A DNA stretch of 64,000 nt from Massilia niastensis DSM 21313 (GCF_000382345.1 NZ_KB908079.1:116254-180253), one strand, 5' to 3'. Positions 1 through 8,322 are shown, counted from the stretch's first letter. Numbers and translations are program-made. The notes: generated by a model from the sequence alone, not told the origin.

Positions 1-330
1 ATCGAACAGCGCTACCTGCACGCCGCCATGAACTTCGGCGTGTCGCGCCAGAAGATGTTCCACCAGGTGATCGTGCCGGCCGTGCTGCCCGAGATCGTGG
101 TCGGCATGCGCGTCGGCCTCGGCGTCGCCTGGCTGGTGGTGGTGGCGGCCGAAATGATCGTCCGCAACTCCGGCCTGGGCTACCTGATCATCGACGCGCG
201 CAACGCCGGCAACCGCTACGACCTGGTGGTGGCGAGCATGGTGATCATCGGCGTCATCGGGCTGCTGCTGGACGCCGCGATGCGCAGGCTGGAAAGACTC
301 GACTCGGTAAGGTGGCGCTATGGCGGTTAA
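1..330 (+). CDS. ABC transporter permease, C-terminal part (gene starts before the window)
   Basis: The open frame runs in from position 1 without a start, so only about the last 109 residues are visible. They contain the end of the cytoplasmic coupling loop (AAMNFGVSRQKMF, followed by VIVPAVLPEIVVGMRVG), the usual EAA-type loop of SsuC/TauC/NrtB-like permeases, and then two hydrophobic membrane segments. The protein would form the membrane channel of an importer for a small anion such as a sulfonate, taurine or nitrate; the substrate cannot be told from this fragment. Its stop codon overlaps the start of the ATPase gene by 11 bases, so the two are translated together. The family is clear; the substrate class is inferred. 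Confidence 0.85.
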   Translation: MEQRYLHAAMNFGVSRQKMFHQVIVPAVLPEIVVGMRVGLGVAWLVVVAAEMIVRNSGLGYLIIDARNAGNRYDLVVASMVIIGVIGLLLDAAMRRLERLDSVRWRYGG

Positions 331-1066
331 AATTGTGATCGATGGGATCAGGAAGAGTTTCACGCAGGGCGGCATTGCGCTGCCGGTGGTGGGCGGCGTC
401 AGCCTGGACATCGCCGACGGCGAATTCGTCGCCATCGTCGGCCCGTCCGGCTGCGGCAAGTCGACCCTGATGCGGATGATCTCAGGCTTCGAGCGGCCGG
501 ACGCCGGCAGCGTGCGGATCGACGGCGAACGCTTGACGCGTCCGGGACCGCAGGGCATCGTGATCTCGCAGCATGGCTCGGTGTTCCCGTGGCTGACCGT
601 GCAGGAAAACCTGATGTTCGGGCTGAACGCGGGCGAGCGCGCGCAGAAGGCCAGGCTGGCCGATCACTACGCGGAGATGGTCGGCCTGAAGGGCTTCGAG
701 AACGCCTATCCGCGCGAGCTCTCGGGCGGCATGCTCAAGCGCGTCGAGATCGCGCGCGCGCTGGTGGTCAAGCCCGAAATCCTCTACATGGACGAACCCT
801 TCTCGGCGCTCGACGCCCTGATGAACCTGCGCATGCGCAACGAACTGCTGCGCATCCTGCAGGAAGAACGCCACACCGTGGTGCTGATCACCCACGACGT
901 CGAGGAAGCGCTGTACCTGGCCGACCGCATCATGGTGCTGTCGCCGCGCCCGGCGACGATCCAGGCCAGCTTCCGGGTCGCCCAGGCGCATCCGCGCAAG
1001 CTGTCCAGCCCGGAGCTGCAGCAGATGAAGGACGCGATTCTTGCCGAACTCGGGCTGACCGCCTAG
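320..1066 (+). CDS. ABC transporter ATP-binding protein (nitrate/sulfonate/taurine type)
   Basis: A 248-residue ATPase that powers the importer whose permease is encoded just upstream (11-base overlap). Walker A is GPSGCGKST at residues 41-49, the ABC signature reads LSGGMLKRVEIARAL, Walker B is ILYMDEPFSALD, and the switch histidine follows in LITHDVEEALYLAD. Length and motif spacing match SsuB/TauB/NrtD. The signature has Met-Leu where most members have Gln-Gln or Gln-Arg, a mild variation. No substrate-binding protein lies in the window; it is probably upstream of position 1. Substrate assignment to sulfonates, taurine or nitrate rests on family membership only. Confidence 0.9.
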   Translation: MAVKIVIDGIRKSFTQGGIALPVVGGVSLDIADGEFVAIVGPSGCGKSTLMRMISGFERPDAGSVRIDGERLTRPGPQGIVISQHGSVFPWLTVQENLMFGLNAGERAQKARLADHYAEMVGLKGFENAYPRELSGGMLKRVEIARALVVKPEILYMDEPFSALDALMNLRMRNELLRILQEERHTVVLITHDVEEALYLADRIMVLSPRPATIQASFRVAQAHPRKLSSPELQQMKDAILAELGLTA

Positions 1067-1156
1067 GCGCGCAACACCCCGCCCCTGCGCGCCGGCGCCT
1101 GTATTGACAGGCCCGGCGCCAGCTCCCTGGCACTGTCACGCCGGCGCCACGGACAA

Positions 1157-1185
1157 TTGACAGCACGGCGATCGTCATGCAACAT
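1157..1185 (+). promoter_or_regulatory. Candidate promoter of the PYP/GGDEF operon
   Basis: A perfect -35 hexamer TTGACA lies at 1157-1162, with a weak -10 (CAACAT, 1180-1185) after 17 bases, about 50 bases before the PYP start. A second TTGACA occurs at 1103-1108 without a recognisable partner. The rest of the 166-base gap (1067-1232) holds GC-rich short inverted repeats but no clear terminator. The -10 is poor, so this is a suggestion only. Confidence 0.35.
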
Positions 1186-1232
1186 CAATTTCCATTCATC
1201 AACTGCCGGCCGTAGCGGCCTGCGAACCACCC

Positions 1233-1625
1233 ATGAGCCCCACTTCGCTGACCTTCGACATGCCCGACCTGGCTGCCCGCCTGGACCAATGCTCGCCCGA
1301 GGAGCTCGACCAGCTCGGCTTCGGCGTGATCGGCTTCGACGCCGACACCCATGTCCATCGCTACAACGCCTTCGAGTCCCAGGCCGCCGGCCTGTCGCAG
1401 CAGCGCGTGGTCGGCCAGCCGCTGTTCACCAACGTGGCGCCGTGCATGAACAACTTCATGGTGGCCCAGCGCTTCGAGGACGCCGCCGCGGACGGCGGCA
1501 CGCTCGACGACACCATCGACTACGTGCTGACCCTGCGCATGCGCCCGGTCAAGGTGGCCCTGCGCCTGCTGGCCGGCCCTGGCCGCGCCAACCGCTACGT
1601 GCTGGTCCAGCGGCAGCCGCGGTGA
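1233..1625 (+). CDS. Photoactive yellow protein (PYP)-like PAS photosensor
   Basis: A stand-alone 130-residue PAS protein, close in length to the 125-residue PYP of Halorhodospira. The chromophore-site block VAPC is present with Cys71, and the phenolate-binding Tyr (Tyr44) and Glu (Glu48) sit in YNAFE, as Tyr42 and Glu46 do in PYP. Met103 in RMRPVKV corresponds to PYP Met100. Two active-site positions differ: PYP Thr50 is Ala52 and Arg52 is Leu54. In PYPs the cysteine holds p-coumaric acid, and blue light drives a trans-cis cycle. The stop codon overlaps the GTG start of a GGDEF gene by 4 bases, so the likely job is to pass a light (or other) signal to c-di-GMP enzymes. No tyrosine ammonia-lyase or p-coumarate ligase gene is in the window, so chromophore supply is unproven. 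Confidence 0.85.
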   Translation: MSPTSLTFDMPDLAARLDQCSPEELDQLGFGVIGFDADTHVHRYNAFESQAAGLSQQRVVGQPLFTNVAPCMNNFMVAQRFEDAAADGGTLDDTIDYVLTLRMRPVKVALRLLAGPGRANRYVLVQRQPR

Positions 1626-2968
1626 ACCGCGACGCCGCACAACTGCACGCCGAACACGAGGCGCTGATCCAGTTCCTGTACCTGGCCCCGATCGGACTGG
1701 TGCAGGCCGACATCGACGGCGCGATCTCGATGCTGAACCCGATCGCGGCCCAGCTCCTGATGCCGCTCTCGCGCGACGGCGGGCTGGACAACCTGTTCCA
1801 GGCCCTCGAAAGCGTCGCACCCGACCTGCGCAACCTGTGCGCACGCTACGGCCATGCGAGCGGCAAGGTCTGCGACGGCCTGCACGTGCACCTGAACGCG
1901 GGCGGCGCCGGGCGCAGGATCCCGCAGATCCTGTCGGTGACCCTGCTCAAGCTGGACGCCGGCCGCCTGATGGCGGTGATCGGCGACATCACCGAGCAGG
2001 TACGGCGCGAGCGCCAGCTGCGCCAGAGCGACGCCTGGCTCAACGCCATCCTGGCCGGCATCACCGACTATGCGCTCGCGGGCCTCGACGCCCAGGGCCG
2101 CATCGTCGACTGGAACGCCAGCATCGGGCGCGTGACCGGTTTCGGCGCGGACGCGGCCGGCCAGCCCTACTCGATCTTCTATCCGGACGACGCCATGACG
2201 CCGGAGCACCTGCTGGACCGCCTGCGCGAGGCCGACGACAACGGCTGGACCCTCGACGAGGGCCGCCGCCGGCGCGCCGACGGCAGCTATTTCTGGGGCA
2301 GCGCGATGATCGCGCCCCTGCCCGACCGCGATCCCCTGCCCGGCCACGAGGCCGCGGGCGCGGCCTATTGCCTGATCCTGCGCGACATCAGCGACAAGCG
2401 CGAGGCCAGCGAGCGCCGCCGCCGCGAGACCTTCGGCGACTACCTCACCGGCCTGGCCAACCGGCGCGCCTTCTTCGAGGCCGCCGAACAGGAGCTGGCG
2501 CGCAGCCGGGCCGCACCCCGGCCCACCGCGGTGATCGTCATCGACGCCGACCATTTCAAGGCCATCAACGACCGCCATGGCCACCCGGGCGGCGACGCCG
2601 TTCTCCAGCACCTGGCCGCCATCCTGGGCGACACCTTCCGCGCGGTGGACGTGGTGGCGCGCATCGGCGGCGAGGAATTCGCCGTGCTGCTGCCCTCCAC
2701 CGACCTGGCGCGCGCCGCCGTCGTGGCCGAGCGCCTGCGCGCCGCCGTCGCCTCGCAGCCGGCCCGCTTCGACGGCGCCAGGATCGGCTACACGGTCAGC
2801 GCCGGCGTCGCCGCAGCGAGCGACGGCGCGCTCGGCGTCGACGTCCTGCTCAAGCACGCCGACCAGGCGCTGTACGCGGCCAAGCGCGCCGGCCGCAACC
2901 GGGTCGAACGCTGGCGCCCCGAGCTGGCGCCTGCAGCAACCGAGGCGGGCCCCTTCGATGCTGCCTGA
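1622..2968 (+). CDS. PAS-PAS-GGDEF diguanylate cyclase
   Basis: A 448-residue protein starting at a GTG that overlaps the PYP stop codon (GTGA). An N-terminal PAS-like domain (about 12-125), a second PAS domain (about 138-260, with IVDWNASIGRVTGF) and a GGDEF domain follow one another. The catalytic loop is GGEEF at 349-353. An RxxD product-inhibition site (RAVD) stands five residues before it, as in feedback-controlled cyclases. It should therefore make c-di-GMP from two GTP in the cytoplasm; no membrane segment is seen. The N-terminal domain (FLYLAPIGLVQ, then MLNPIAAQLLMPL) is almost the same as that of the next gene product, which suggests an internal duplication. Translational coupling to the PYP-like gene suggests the PYP domain acts on this enzyme. 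Confidence 0.9.
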   Translation: MNRDAAQLHAEHEALIQFLYLAPIGLVQADIDGAISMLNPIAAQLLMPLSRDGGLDNLFQALESVAPDLRNLCARYGHASGKVCDGLHVHLNAGGAGRRIPQILSVTLLKLDAGRLMAVIGDITEQVRRERQLRQSDAWLNAILAGITDYALAGLDAQGRIVDWNASIGRVTGFGADAAGQPYSIFYPDDAMTPEHLLDRLREADDNGWTLDEGRRRRADGSYFWGSAMIAPLPDRDPLPGHEAAGAAYCLILRDISDKREASERRRRETFGDYLTGLANRRAFFEAAEQELARSRAAPRPTAVIVIDADHFKAINDRHGHPGGDAVLQHLAAILGDTFRAVDVVARIGGEEFAVLLPSTDLARAAVVAERLRAAVASQPARFDGARIGYTVSAGVAAASDGALGVDVLLKHADQALYAAKRAGRNRVERWRPELAPAATEAGPFDAA

Positions 2969-4712
2969 TCCAGCCGACGCCTACGAGGCGCTGATGCAGT
3001 TCCTTTACCGCGCGCCGATCGGGCTGGTCGAGACCACGCTCGACGGGACCGTGGAGATGCTCAATCCGATGGCCTCCAGCCTCCTGATGCCGCTCGCCGC
3101 CGGCACCGGACTGGACAACCTGTTCGCGGTGCTGGCGCCGCTGGCGCCCGGCCTGTCCCGCACCGTCGCGGCCTACACCGATCCGTCCGGCGTCGTCTGC
3201 GAGGGCCTGCGCCTGCCGCTGGGGGCCGCGCACACGGCCCCGGGCGCGCCCCAGGTGCTGTCGCTGAACCTGATGAAGATCGACGCCGGGCGCCTGATGG
3301 CGGTGGTGAGCGATGCCACGCACGAGGTGCAGCGCGAGCAGGAAACCCTGTCGCGCCGCCTGCGCAGCGCCGCCCGCACCGACGCGCTGACCGGCATGCC
3401 GAACCGCGAGGCGGTGCGCGAGGAATTGCGGCGCCTCCTGTTCCAGCCGGATGCGGAGCGGCGCTTCGCCGTGCTGTTCCTGAATTGCGACCGCTTCCGC
3501 CAGGTCAACGACGCCTTCGGCCAGGCGGCCGGCGACCAGCTGCTGGTGCACATGGCGGACCGCATCCGCGGCGCCCTGCGTCCGCCGAACGACCGCATCG
3601 ACCTGCAGGCCCGCGGCGGCCAGCTGGCGGCGCGCGTGGGCGGCGACGAATTCGTCATCGTCCTGGACGGCATGCGTGCGCGCGCCGACGCCGAAAGCGT
3701 CGCCACCCGCCTGCTGGACGCGCTCGCGCGTCCCTACCAGATCCCCGGCCACGAGATCGTGTGCAGCGCCAGCCTGGGGCTGGCCTGGGGCGCCAACGCC
3801 GCGTCGAGCCCGGACGAGGTGCTGCGCGACGCCGGCATCGCGATGGTGGAAGCCAAGCGCGCCGGCGGCGGCCGCCAGCTGGTGTTCGAGCCGGCGATGC
3901 ACGAACGCGCCGCGCGCCGCGCCGACATCGAGGCCGAGCTGCGCCTGGCGATCGCCGAGGAACAGCTGTTCGTGGTCTACCAGCCGGTGGTCGAACTGCG
4001 GCCGGACGGCGGTACCGACCATGCGGCCGCGGTCGAAGCCCTGGTGCGCTGGCGCCATCCGGTGCGCGGCATCGTGCCGCCGATCGACTTCATCGGGGTG
4101 GCCGAGGAATGCGGCCTGATCGGAGCGGTCGGCGACTTCGTGCTGGAACGCGCCTGCCGCGACTTCATCGACTGGCAGGGCCGGCTCGGGGCGCGGGCGC
4201 CGCGCCTGATGGCGGTCAACCTGTCGCGCGCCCAGCTCGGCCAGCCCGGCTGGCTGGCCACCGTGCGGCGCGTGCTGGAGGCCACCGGCATCCAGCCCGC
4301 CCAGCTCCAGCTCGAAGTCACCGAAAGCCTGGCGGCCCAGGACCAGGGCATCCAGCAGCGCCTGCACGACCTGAAGGCGCTCGGGATCAAGCTCGCGCTG
4401 GACGACTTCGGCACCGGCTATTCGTCGCTCTCGAGCCTGCACCTGCTGCCGGTCGATACCGTCAAGATCGACCGCTCCTTCGTCTGCCAGGCCGATACCA
4501 GCCACCACCACCGGGTGCTGATCGAGGCCACCGTCAAGGTGGCGCAGAGCCTGGGCATGCGCACCGTGGCCGAAGGCATCGAGACCGCCTCGCAGGCCGA
4601 GGTCGTGCGCAGCCAGCACTGCGACAAGGCCCAGGGCTATTTCTACAGCCGTCCGCTGCCCGCGCCGGAGCTGCTGGCATGGCTGGATGACCGCGGGGCG
4701 CTGGCGGCCTGA
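2958..4712 (+). CDS. PAS-GGDEF-EAL c-di-GMP enzyme
   Basis: A 584-residue protein whose ATG lies 11 bases inside the preceding gene. Domains are an N-terminal PAS-like domain (about 8-125) that is a sibling of the one in the upstream cyclase, GGDEF (catalytic GGDEF at 228-232), then EAL (EALVRW from 360, NLSRAQL, EVTES, DDFGTGYSSL with Asp482-Asp483). All metal-binding and catalytic EAL motifs look intact, and GGDEF is canonical, so the protein could both make and break c-di-GMP; such proteins often work mainly as phosphodiesterases. There is no membrane segment. Together with the PYP-like protein and the cyclase it forms a compact sensor-synthase-hydrolase operon. A start further upstream in frame is possible but would run through the previous gene. 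Confidence 0.9.
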   Translation: MLPDPADAYEALMQFLYRAPIGLVETTLDGTVEMLNPMASSLLMPLAAGTGLDNLFAVLAPLAPGLSRTVAAYTDPSGVVCEGLRLPLGAAHTAPGAPQVLSLNLMKIDAGRLMAVVSDATHEVQREQETLSRRLRSAARTDALTGMPNREAVREELRRLLFQPDAERRFAVLFLNCDRFRQVNDAFGQAAGDQLLVHMADRIRGALRPPNDRIDLQARGGQLAARVGGDEFVIVLDGMRARADAESVATRLLDALARPYQIPGHEIVCSASLGLAWGANAASSPDEVLRDAGIAMVEAKRAGGGRQLVFEPAMHERAARRADIEAELRLAIAEEQLFVVYQPVVELRPDGGTDHAAAVEALVRWRHPVRGIVPPIDFIGVAEECGLIGAVGDFVLERACRDFIDWQGRLGARAPRLMAVNLSRAQLGQPGWLATVRRVLEATGIQPAQLQLEVTESLAAQDQGIQQRLHDLKALGIKLALDDFGTGYSSLSSLHLLPVDTVKIDRSFVCQADTSHHHRVLIEATVKVAQSLGMRTVAEGIETASQAEVVRSQHCDKAQGYFYSRPLPAPELLAWLDDRGALAA

Positions 4713-4818
4713 CGAGTACGTCGGGCCACTCCTACATGAGTTGGCGACACTCTCCTATTTTCGTGCGGGCTGCCGCGCTTACATGATGGGACCACCTCAC
4801 ACCCCCAAGGAGAATGAC

Positions 4819-5124
4819 ATGAACACCAACATCCAAGGCGTCCTGCTGGCAGGCCTGATGGCGATGGCGCTGGCCGCATGCAAATCGACCGAACCCAGTG
4901 CCGACGGCATGAGCGGCATGAGCGGCGCGAGCGGCATGAGCGGCGCGGGCGCGTCGAGCGCCACCCCCGGCACCGCGGGCTCCGCGATGGAATCGCAGGG
5001 CACCAGCTCGGGCACCACCGGCAATACCGGCACCAGCGGCACGACCAGCGGCGCCACCGGCACCACCGGCACGACCGGCACCACCGGTACCACCGACGCC
5101 ACCGGCACCGGCACCGGCCGCTAA
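4819..5124 (+). CDS. Small Gly/Thr/Ser-rich lipoprotein (copy 1)
   Basis: A 101-residue predicted lipoprotein with a type II signal peptide: lipobox LAAC, Cys21. The mature chain is low-complexity and built from short Gly-Met-Ser-Gly and Thr-Gly-Thr-Thr-Gly type repeats, with no recognisable domain. The ATG is preceded by AAGGAG at a good distance. The signal peptide is nearly the same as that of the gene 180 bases downstream (both contain QGVLLAGLM), so the two are tandem siblings with diverged tails. Function unknown; a surface or periplasmic linker-like protein is plausible. High confidence that it is a gene, none on function. Confidence 0.75.
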   Translation: MNTNIQGVLLAGLMAMALAACKSTEPSADGMSGMSGASGMSGAGASSATPGTAGSAMESQGTSSGTTGNTGTSGTTSGATGTTGTTGTTGTTDATGTGTGR

Positions 5125-5136
5125 GCGCTGCGCCAG

Positions 5137-5162
5137 CGGCGGTCCCGCGCGGCCGCCGTTTC
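5137..5162 (+). terminator. GC-rich hairpin after lipoprotein copy 1
   Basis: CGGCGG at 5137-5142 pairs with CCGCCG at 5153-5158, followed by a short T run (TTT). It lies 13 bases after the stop codon. The tail is short, so termination may be weak. Confidence 0.4.
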
Positions 5163-5302
5163 CCAAGGCCGGAAGGCCGGGATCTCATGTCTTCCTGATC
5201 AGTATGTGGGCCCTCTCCTACATACCCTATCGATTTGTTCCTATTTCATGCGCACGAGTGGGTCCGCATGATGTCAATACCAAATAACTCAAGGAGAAAG
5301 CG

Positions 5303-5623
5303 ATGAACAAGAAATACCAAGGCGTCCTGCTGGCAGGGCTGATGGTTGTGGCTCTGGCCGGATGCAAGTCCATGGGCGGCAGCGACACCAGCGGCTCGAG
5401 CGGCTCGTCGACCATGGGTAGCGGCAGCTCCGCGACGACTCCGAGCACCGGCGCCGGCACCACCGGTTCGTCCGGCACGGGCAGCTCCACCTGGGGCACG
5501 GGTTCGAGCGGCACCGGCACCACCCCGCCCGCCACCGACACGATGCCGCCGGCCACCGGCACCATGCCGCCTACCGGCACCACGCCGCCCACCGGCACCA
5601 CGCCGCCGCCGACCGGCCGCTGA
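5303..5623 (+). CDS. Small Gly/Ser/Thr/Pro-rich lipoprotein (copy 2)
   Basis: A 106-residue predicted lipoprotein, lipobox LAGC with Cys21, preceded by a strong AAGGAGA ribosome-binding site. The signal peptide matches the preceding lipoprotein, but the mature part differs: a Gly-Ser-rich stretch followed by repeats of the type PPATGTMPP and PPTGTTPP. No known domain. The proline-threonine tail could act as a rigid spacer or be anchored in the cell envelope; this is inference. It has its own upstream region of about 180 bases, so it may be expressed separately from copy 1. Confidence 0.75.
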   Translation: MNKKYQGVLLAGLMVVALAGCKSMGGSDTSGSSGSSTMGSGSSATTPSTGAGTTGSSGTGSSTWGTGSSGTGTTPPATDTMPPATGTMPPTGTTPPTGTTPPPTGR

Positions 5624-5861
5624 ACCACGTCATCTCCGCAGCAGCATCGCCGGACCCCGCGCCGTCCTTGCGGCGGCGTTCCGCGCTCTCTCCTGGCCGA
5701 TGCGTCCGCAGTCGCTTCACCAACCGCTGGCGCCTCGGTCCTTGTCTGTTATCCGCATCTGCACCGGCCTGGCGCCAGCGTTCTGTTGCATGGACGCCCG
5801 ACGCTGCCACGCTCGGGTAGAATCGCGGCATGTTTTTTCTCCCGACTGTCCGGCTCCCACA

Positions 5862-6818
5862 ATGAAGAAATGGCTTGCACGCTGGTTCGGCGGCGCACGC
5901 ACGGACGCGCCTGCGCCGGCCAATGCACGCCAGGCTGTTGCGGATACCCCACAGGACAGCGAGGTGCAACCCGCGCTCGAGTCGGTTTTTTTCCACTGGC
6001 TGGCGGGTCCCCATGCCTCAGCCGTGGCGCCCGGCGGCGCCCTGATCCTGGACCAGCTGGCCCGCCTGGCGCGCGATCCGCAGGCGGCCGCCGAGCTGGT
6101 GCCGCGCGTGCCCGCCGTGATCCCCCAGCTGCTGCGCAGCCTGCGCGACGAGGGCAGTTCGGCCGCCGGCCTGGCGCGCCAGGTGGCGCAGGATGCGGTG
6201 CTGGTGGCGGAGGTGATCCGCGAAGTGAACAGCCCCTACTACCGTCCCGCGACGCCGGTGCGCAGCATCGAAGGCGCGCTGCTGCTGCTCGGGCAGAACG
6301 GCCTGCGCATGCTGCTGGCGCGGGTGGCCTTCCGGCCCGTGATCGGCATGGGGACGGGCCGGATCGCGCGCCACGCCGCGCCGCTCCTGTGGAGCCTGTC
6401 CGAGAAGTGCGCGCAGGCCGCCAGCCTGCTCGCGCCGGGCCACGGCGCCGATCCCTTCGAAGCCTACCTGGCGGGACTGATGCAGAACCTGGGCCTGGTG
6501 GTGGCCCTGCGCCTGGCCGACCAGATCGTCCCCGCCGGCGCCTTGCCGGACGACGAGGACTTCGGCGCCGCCCTGCGGGCCGCCGCGCGCATCCTGTCGG
6601 CGCGCATCGCGGCGCAGTGGGAACTTCCGCAGGCCGTCGGCCAGGCCATCCTCCACGCCGGCCAGGGCGGCGCACTGGCGCAGGTCCTGGCGACGGGCGA
6701 CCGGCTGGCGAAACTGCGACTGCTGCTCGATGCCGGCGTGCCCGGCCATGCCCGCGCCGCCGCGGCGCTGCCGGCCGCCGAACGATCGGTGTTCGACAGG
6801 CTCCGGCAGGACGACTGA
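5862..6818 (+). CDS. HDOD domain protein
   Basis: A 318-residue protein. After a variable N-terminus (about 1-60) comes an HDOD domain (about 65-280), recognised by ILDQLARLARDP, the VPAVIPQLL segment, VAEVIREVNSPYYR and the SIEGALLLLGQNGLR helix. HDOD domains look like HD hydrolases but lack the metal-binding residues; in bacteria they act as output or scaffold modules in signalling, motility and stress pathways, often next to c-di-GMP proteins. Here it follows the c-di-GMP operon and two lipoproteins. The start at the ATG before KKWLARWFGG was chosen because the long upstream extension in this frame is low-complexity shadow coding. No catalytic role is expected. The specific partner is unknown. 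Confidence 0.8.
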   Translation: MKKWLARWFGGARTDAPAPANARQAVADTPQDSEVQPALESVFFHWLAGPHASAVAPGGALILDQLARLARDPQAAAELVPRVPAVIPQLLRSLRDEGSSAAGLARQVAQDAVLVAEVIREVNSPYYRPATPVRSIEGALLLLGQNGLRMLLARVAFRPVIGMGTGRIARHAAPLLWSLSEKCAQAASLLAPGHGADPFEAYLAGLMQNLGLVVALRLADQIVPAGALPDDEDFGAALRAAARILSARIAAQWELPQAVGQAILHAGQGGALAQVLATGDRLAKLRLLLDAGVPGHARAAAALPAAERSVFDRLRQDD

Positions 6819-6828
6819 GGCAGCTTCC

Positions 6829-8160
6829 TCAGCGCGGCATCGCCATCAGGCGTTCGAGTTCGGGCTGCATGGCCGCCGCCCAGATCTCGTAGCCCTTCTC
6901 GTTCGGGTGCAGCAGGTCGGGCATGATCTCCTTCGACAGCCTGCCGTCCGCCTGCAGGAAAGCCTGGTTGATGTTCATGAAGAAGACCTTGCGGTTGTCC
7001 GCCAGGGAAGGCAGCTCCGCGTTGATCTGCTCGTTGAGCCGGCGCGCGGCGCCGTCCGGCGTCTCGTCGCGCGGGAAGATCGCCAGCAGCAGGATCCTGG
7101 TATCCGGCAGGCGGCGCCGCAGTTCCTCGATATTGCGCTTGATCCCGGCGACGGTGGTGGCCGGATGGTCGCGCCGGTGGCCGGTGTTGTTCGTCCCGAA
7201 CATCAGCACCGCCACCTTCGGATCGATGCCGTCGACCTCCCCATGCTTCAGGCGCCACAGGACGTTCTCGGTGCGGTCGCCGCCGAAGCCGAGGCCGAGC
7301 GCGTGATACCGGGTGTAGCGGCGCTGCCAGGTGGCGGCGCCTTCCTTTTCCCAGCCCTGGGTGATCGAGTCGCCGATGAACACCAGTTCCGGGCTCTGGC
7401 CAGAGGCCTTCATGACCTTGATGTCCTCGAGCTTCTGCAGGTGGCGCGGCATCCACCAGGCGAGCGACCAGGATTCGTTGAGGGTGTCCGGCGTGACGGC
7501 GACGGTGCGGTAATCGGGGCAAGCCGTGTTCGGGGTGCCGGCGCGGTCGAAGACCACGTTGGCGATGCTGACCTCGCCGCTGCCGGTGCCCTCGACGGTG
7601 AACGGACGCCGCACCGCCCGGAAGTCGTCGCCCTCGCGCGCGAAGCACTCCATCGACAGCACGATGCGCCGCCAGCCCTTGCCCTGCGCGGCGCGGCCCG
7701 GCACCACGTAGGAAACCGGGCGCTCGCAGTCCTCGCCGCAGCCGACCTTGAACAGGATGCCGCCCCTGGCCAGTTCGTCCACCTTCAGGTCGAAGGCCAG
7801 CGTACCCTGTGCCCGATAGGGTTCGAGGTCGACCGGCGCGCCCTGGATCCCGACGCCGCTCTTCCAGATGTTCTTCCAGCGCAGGGTGAGCGCATCGTCG
7901 GCGGCGGCCTTCGGCGACTTCCCCACCTGGACGGCGCTGTTCGGGAATGTCGCCTGCAGCGCCGCGTCGAGCGACAGCGAGGCGGCCGTCAGCACCTGTT
8001 CGGTGTCGGGCCCGATCGCGGCGACCTGCGATCCGGCCGCCGCGCGGCCCTGGTACAGGGCGAGCCGCTCGTGCCGGCTGTCCGGGGGCGGGGTCGTGGC
8101 GCAGGCGGCCAGCACCAGGGGGACCGTCAGGCAGGACAGGCTGCGGGCGGCAAGGGTCAT
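6829..8160 (-). CDS. SGNH/GDSL-family hydrolase lipoprotein with N-terminal beta-sandwich domain
   Basis: A 443-residue lipoprotein (lipobox LAAC, Cys20 from the chosen start). The N-terminal half carries a beta-rich domain that looks like the galactose-binding-type domain found at the end of some GH3 glucosidases (GTLAFDLKVDELARGG, then RRIVLSMECFA). The C-terminal half is an SGNH hydrolase: FIGDSITQGW (nucleophile Ser), GTNNTGHR and DLLHPNEKGYEIW with the Asp-His pair, closest to platelet-activating-factor acetylhydrolase-like esterases. It probably deacylates a sugar or glycan at the cell surface. Of several start codons, the ATG at 8160 was chosen because GGAG sits six bases upstream and the signal peptide then begins directly. 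It is divergent from the kelch lipoprotein gene. Confidence 0.85.
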   Translation of the reverse strand: MTLAARSLSCLTVPLVLAACATTPPPDSRHERLALYQGRAAAGSQVAAIGPDTEQVLTAASLSLDAALQATFPNSAVQVGKSPKAAADDALTLRWKNIWKSGVGIQGAPVDLEPYRAQGTLAFDLKVDELARGGILFKVGCGEDCERPVSYVVPGRAAQGKGWRRIVLSMECFAREGDDFRAVRRPFTVEGTGSGEVSIANVVFDRAGTPNTACPDYRTVAVTPDTLNESWSLAWWMPRHLQKLEDIKVMKASGQSPELVFIGDSITQGWEKEGAATWQRRYTRYHALGLGFGGDRTENVLWRLKHGEVDGIDPKVAVLMFGTNNTGHRRDHPATTVAGIKRNIEELRRRLPDTRILLLAIFPRDETPDGAARRLNEQINAELPSLADNRKVFFMNINQAFLQADGRLSKEIMPDLLHPNEKGYEIWAAAMQPELERLMAMPR

Positions 8161-8301
8161 CATTGTCTCCGGTGTATGTTTGCGCATGACATCCATGATG
8201 CAGGATTGTTAGCGTTCTCGCAACCGCCGTGCTGTCCGAGCCACATGGCGGATCGGCAGGCGCCCGGCGCATCGCGCTGGGCTCTGCTATATTGGCGCCC
8301 C

Positions 8302-8313
8302 TTGTATGTACAA
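8302..8313. promoter_or_regulatory. Short dyad just upstream of the kelch gene
   Basis: TTGTA-TG-TACAA is a perfect 5+2+5 inverted repeat ending nine bases before the kelch ATG, in the 162-base divergent promoter region shared with the SGNH hydrolase gene. It could be an operator, but a repeat this short can arise by chance. Confidence 0.3.
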
Positions 8314-8322
8314 ATCGAAACC

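Noticed and set aside
5000..5120. Short repeated ACCGGC-type units in the first lipoprotein, which look array-like
   Set aside because: They are coding repeats for a Thr/Gly tail, in frame, and without spacers of constant length. Not a CRISPR array.
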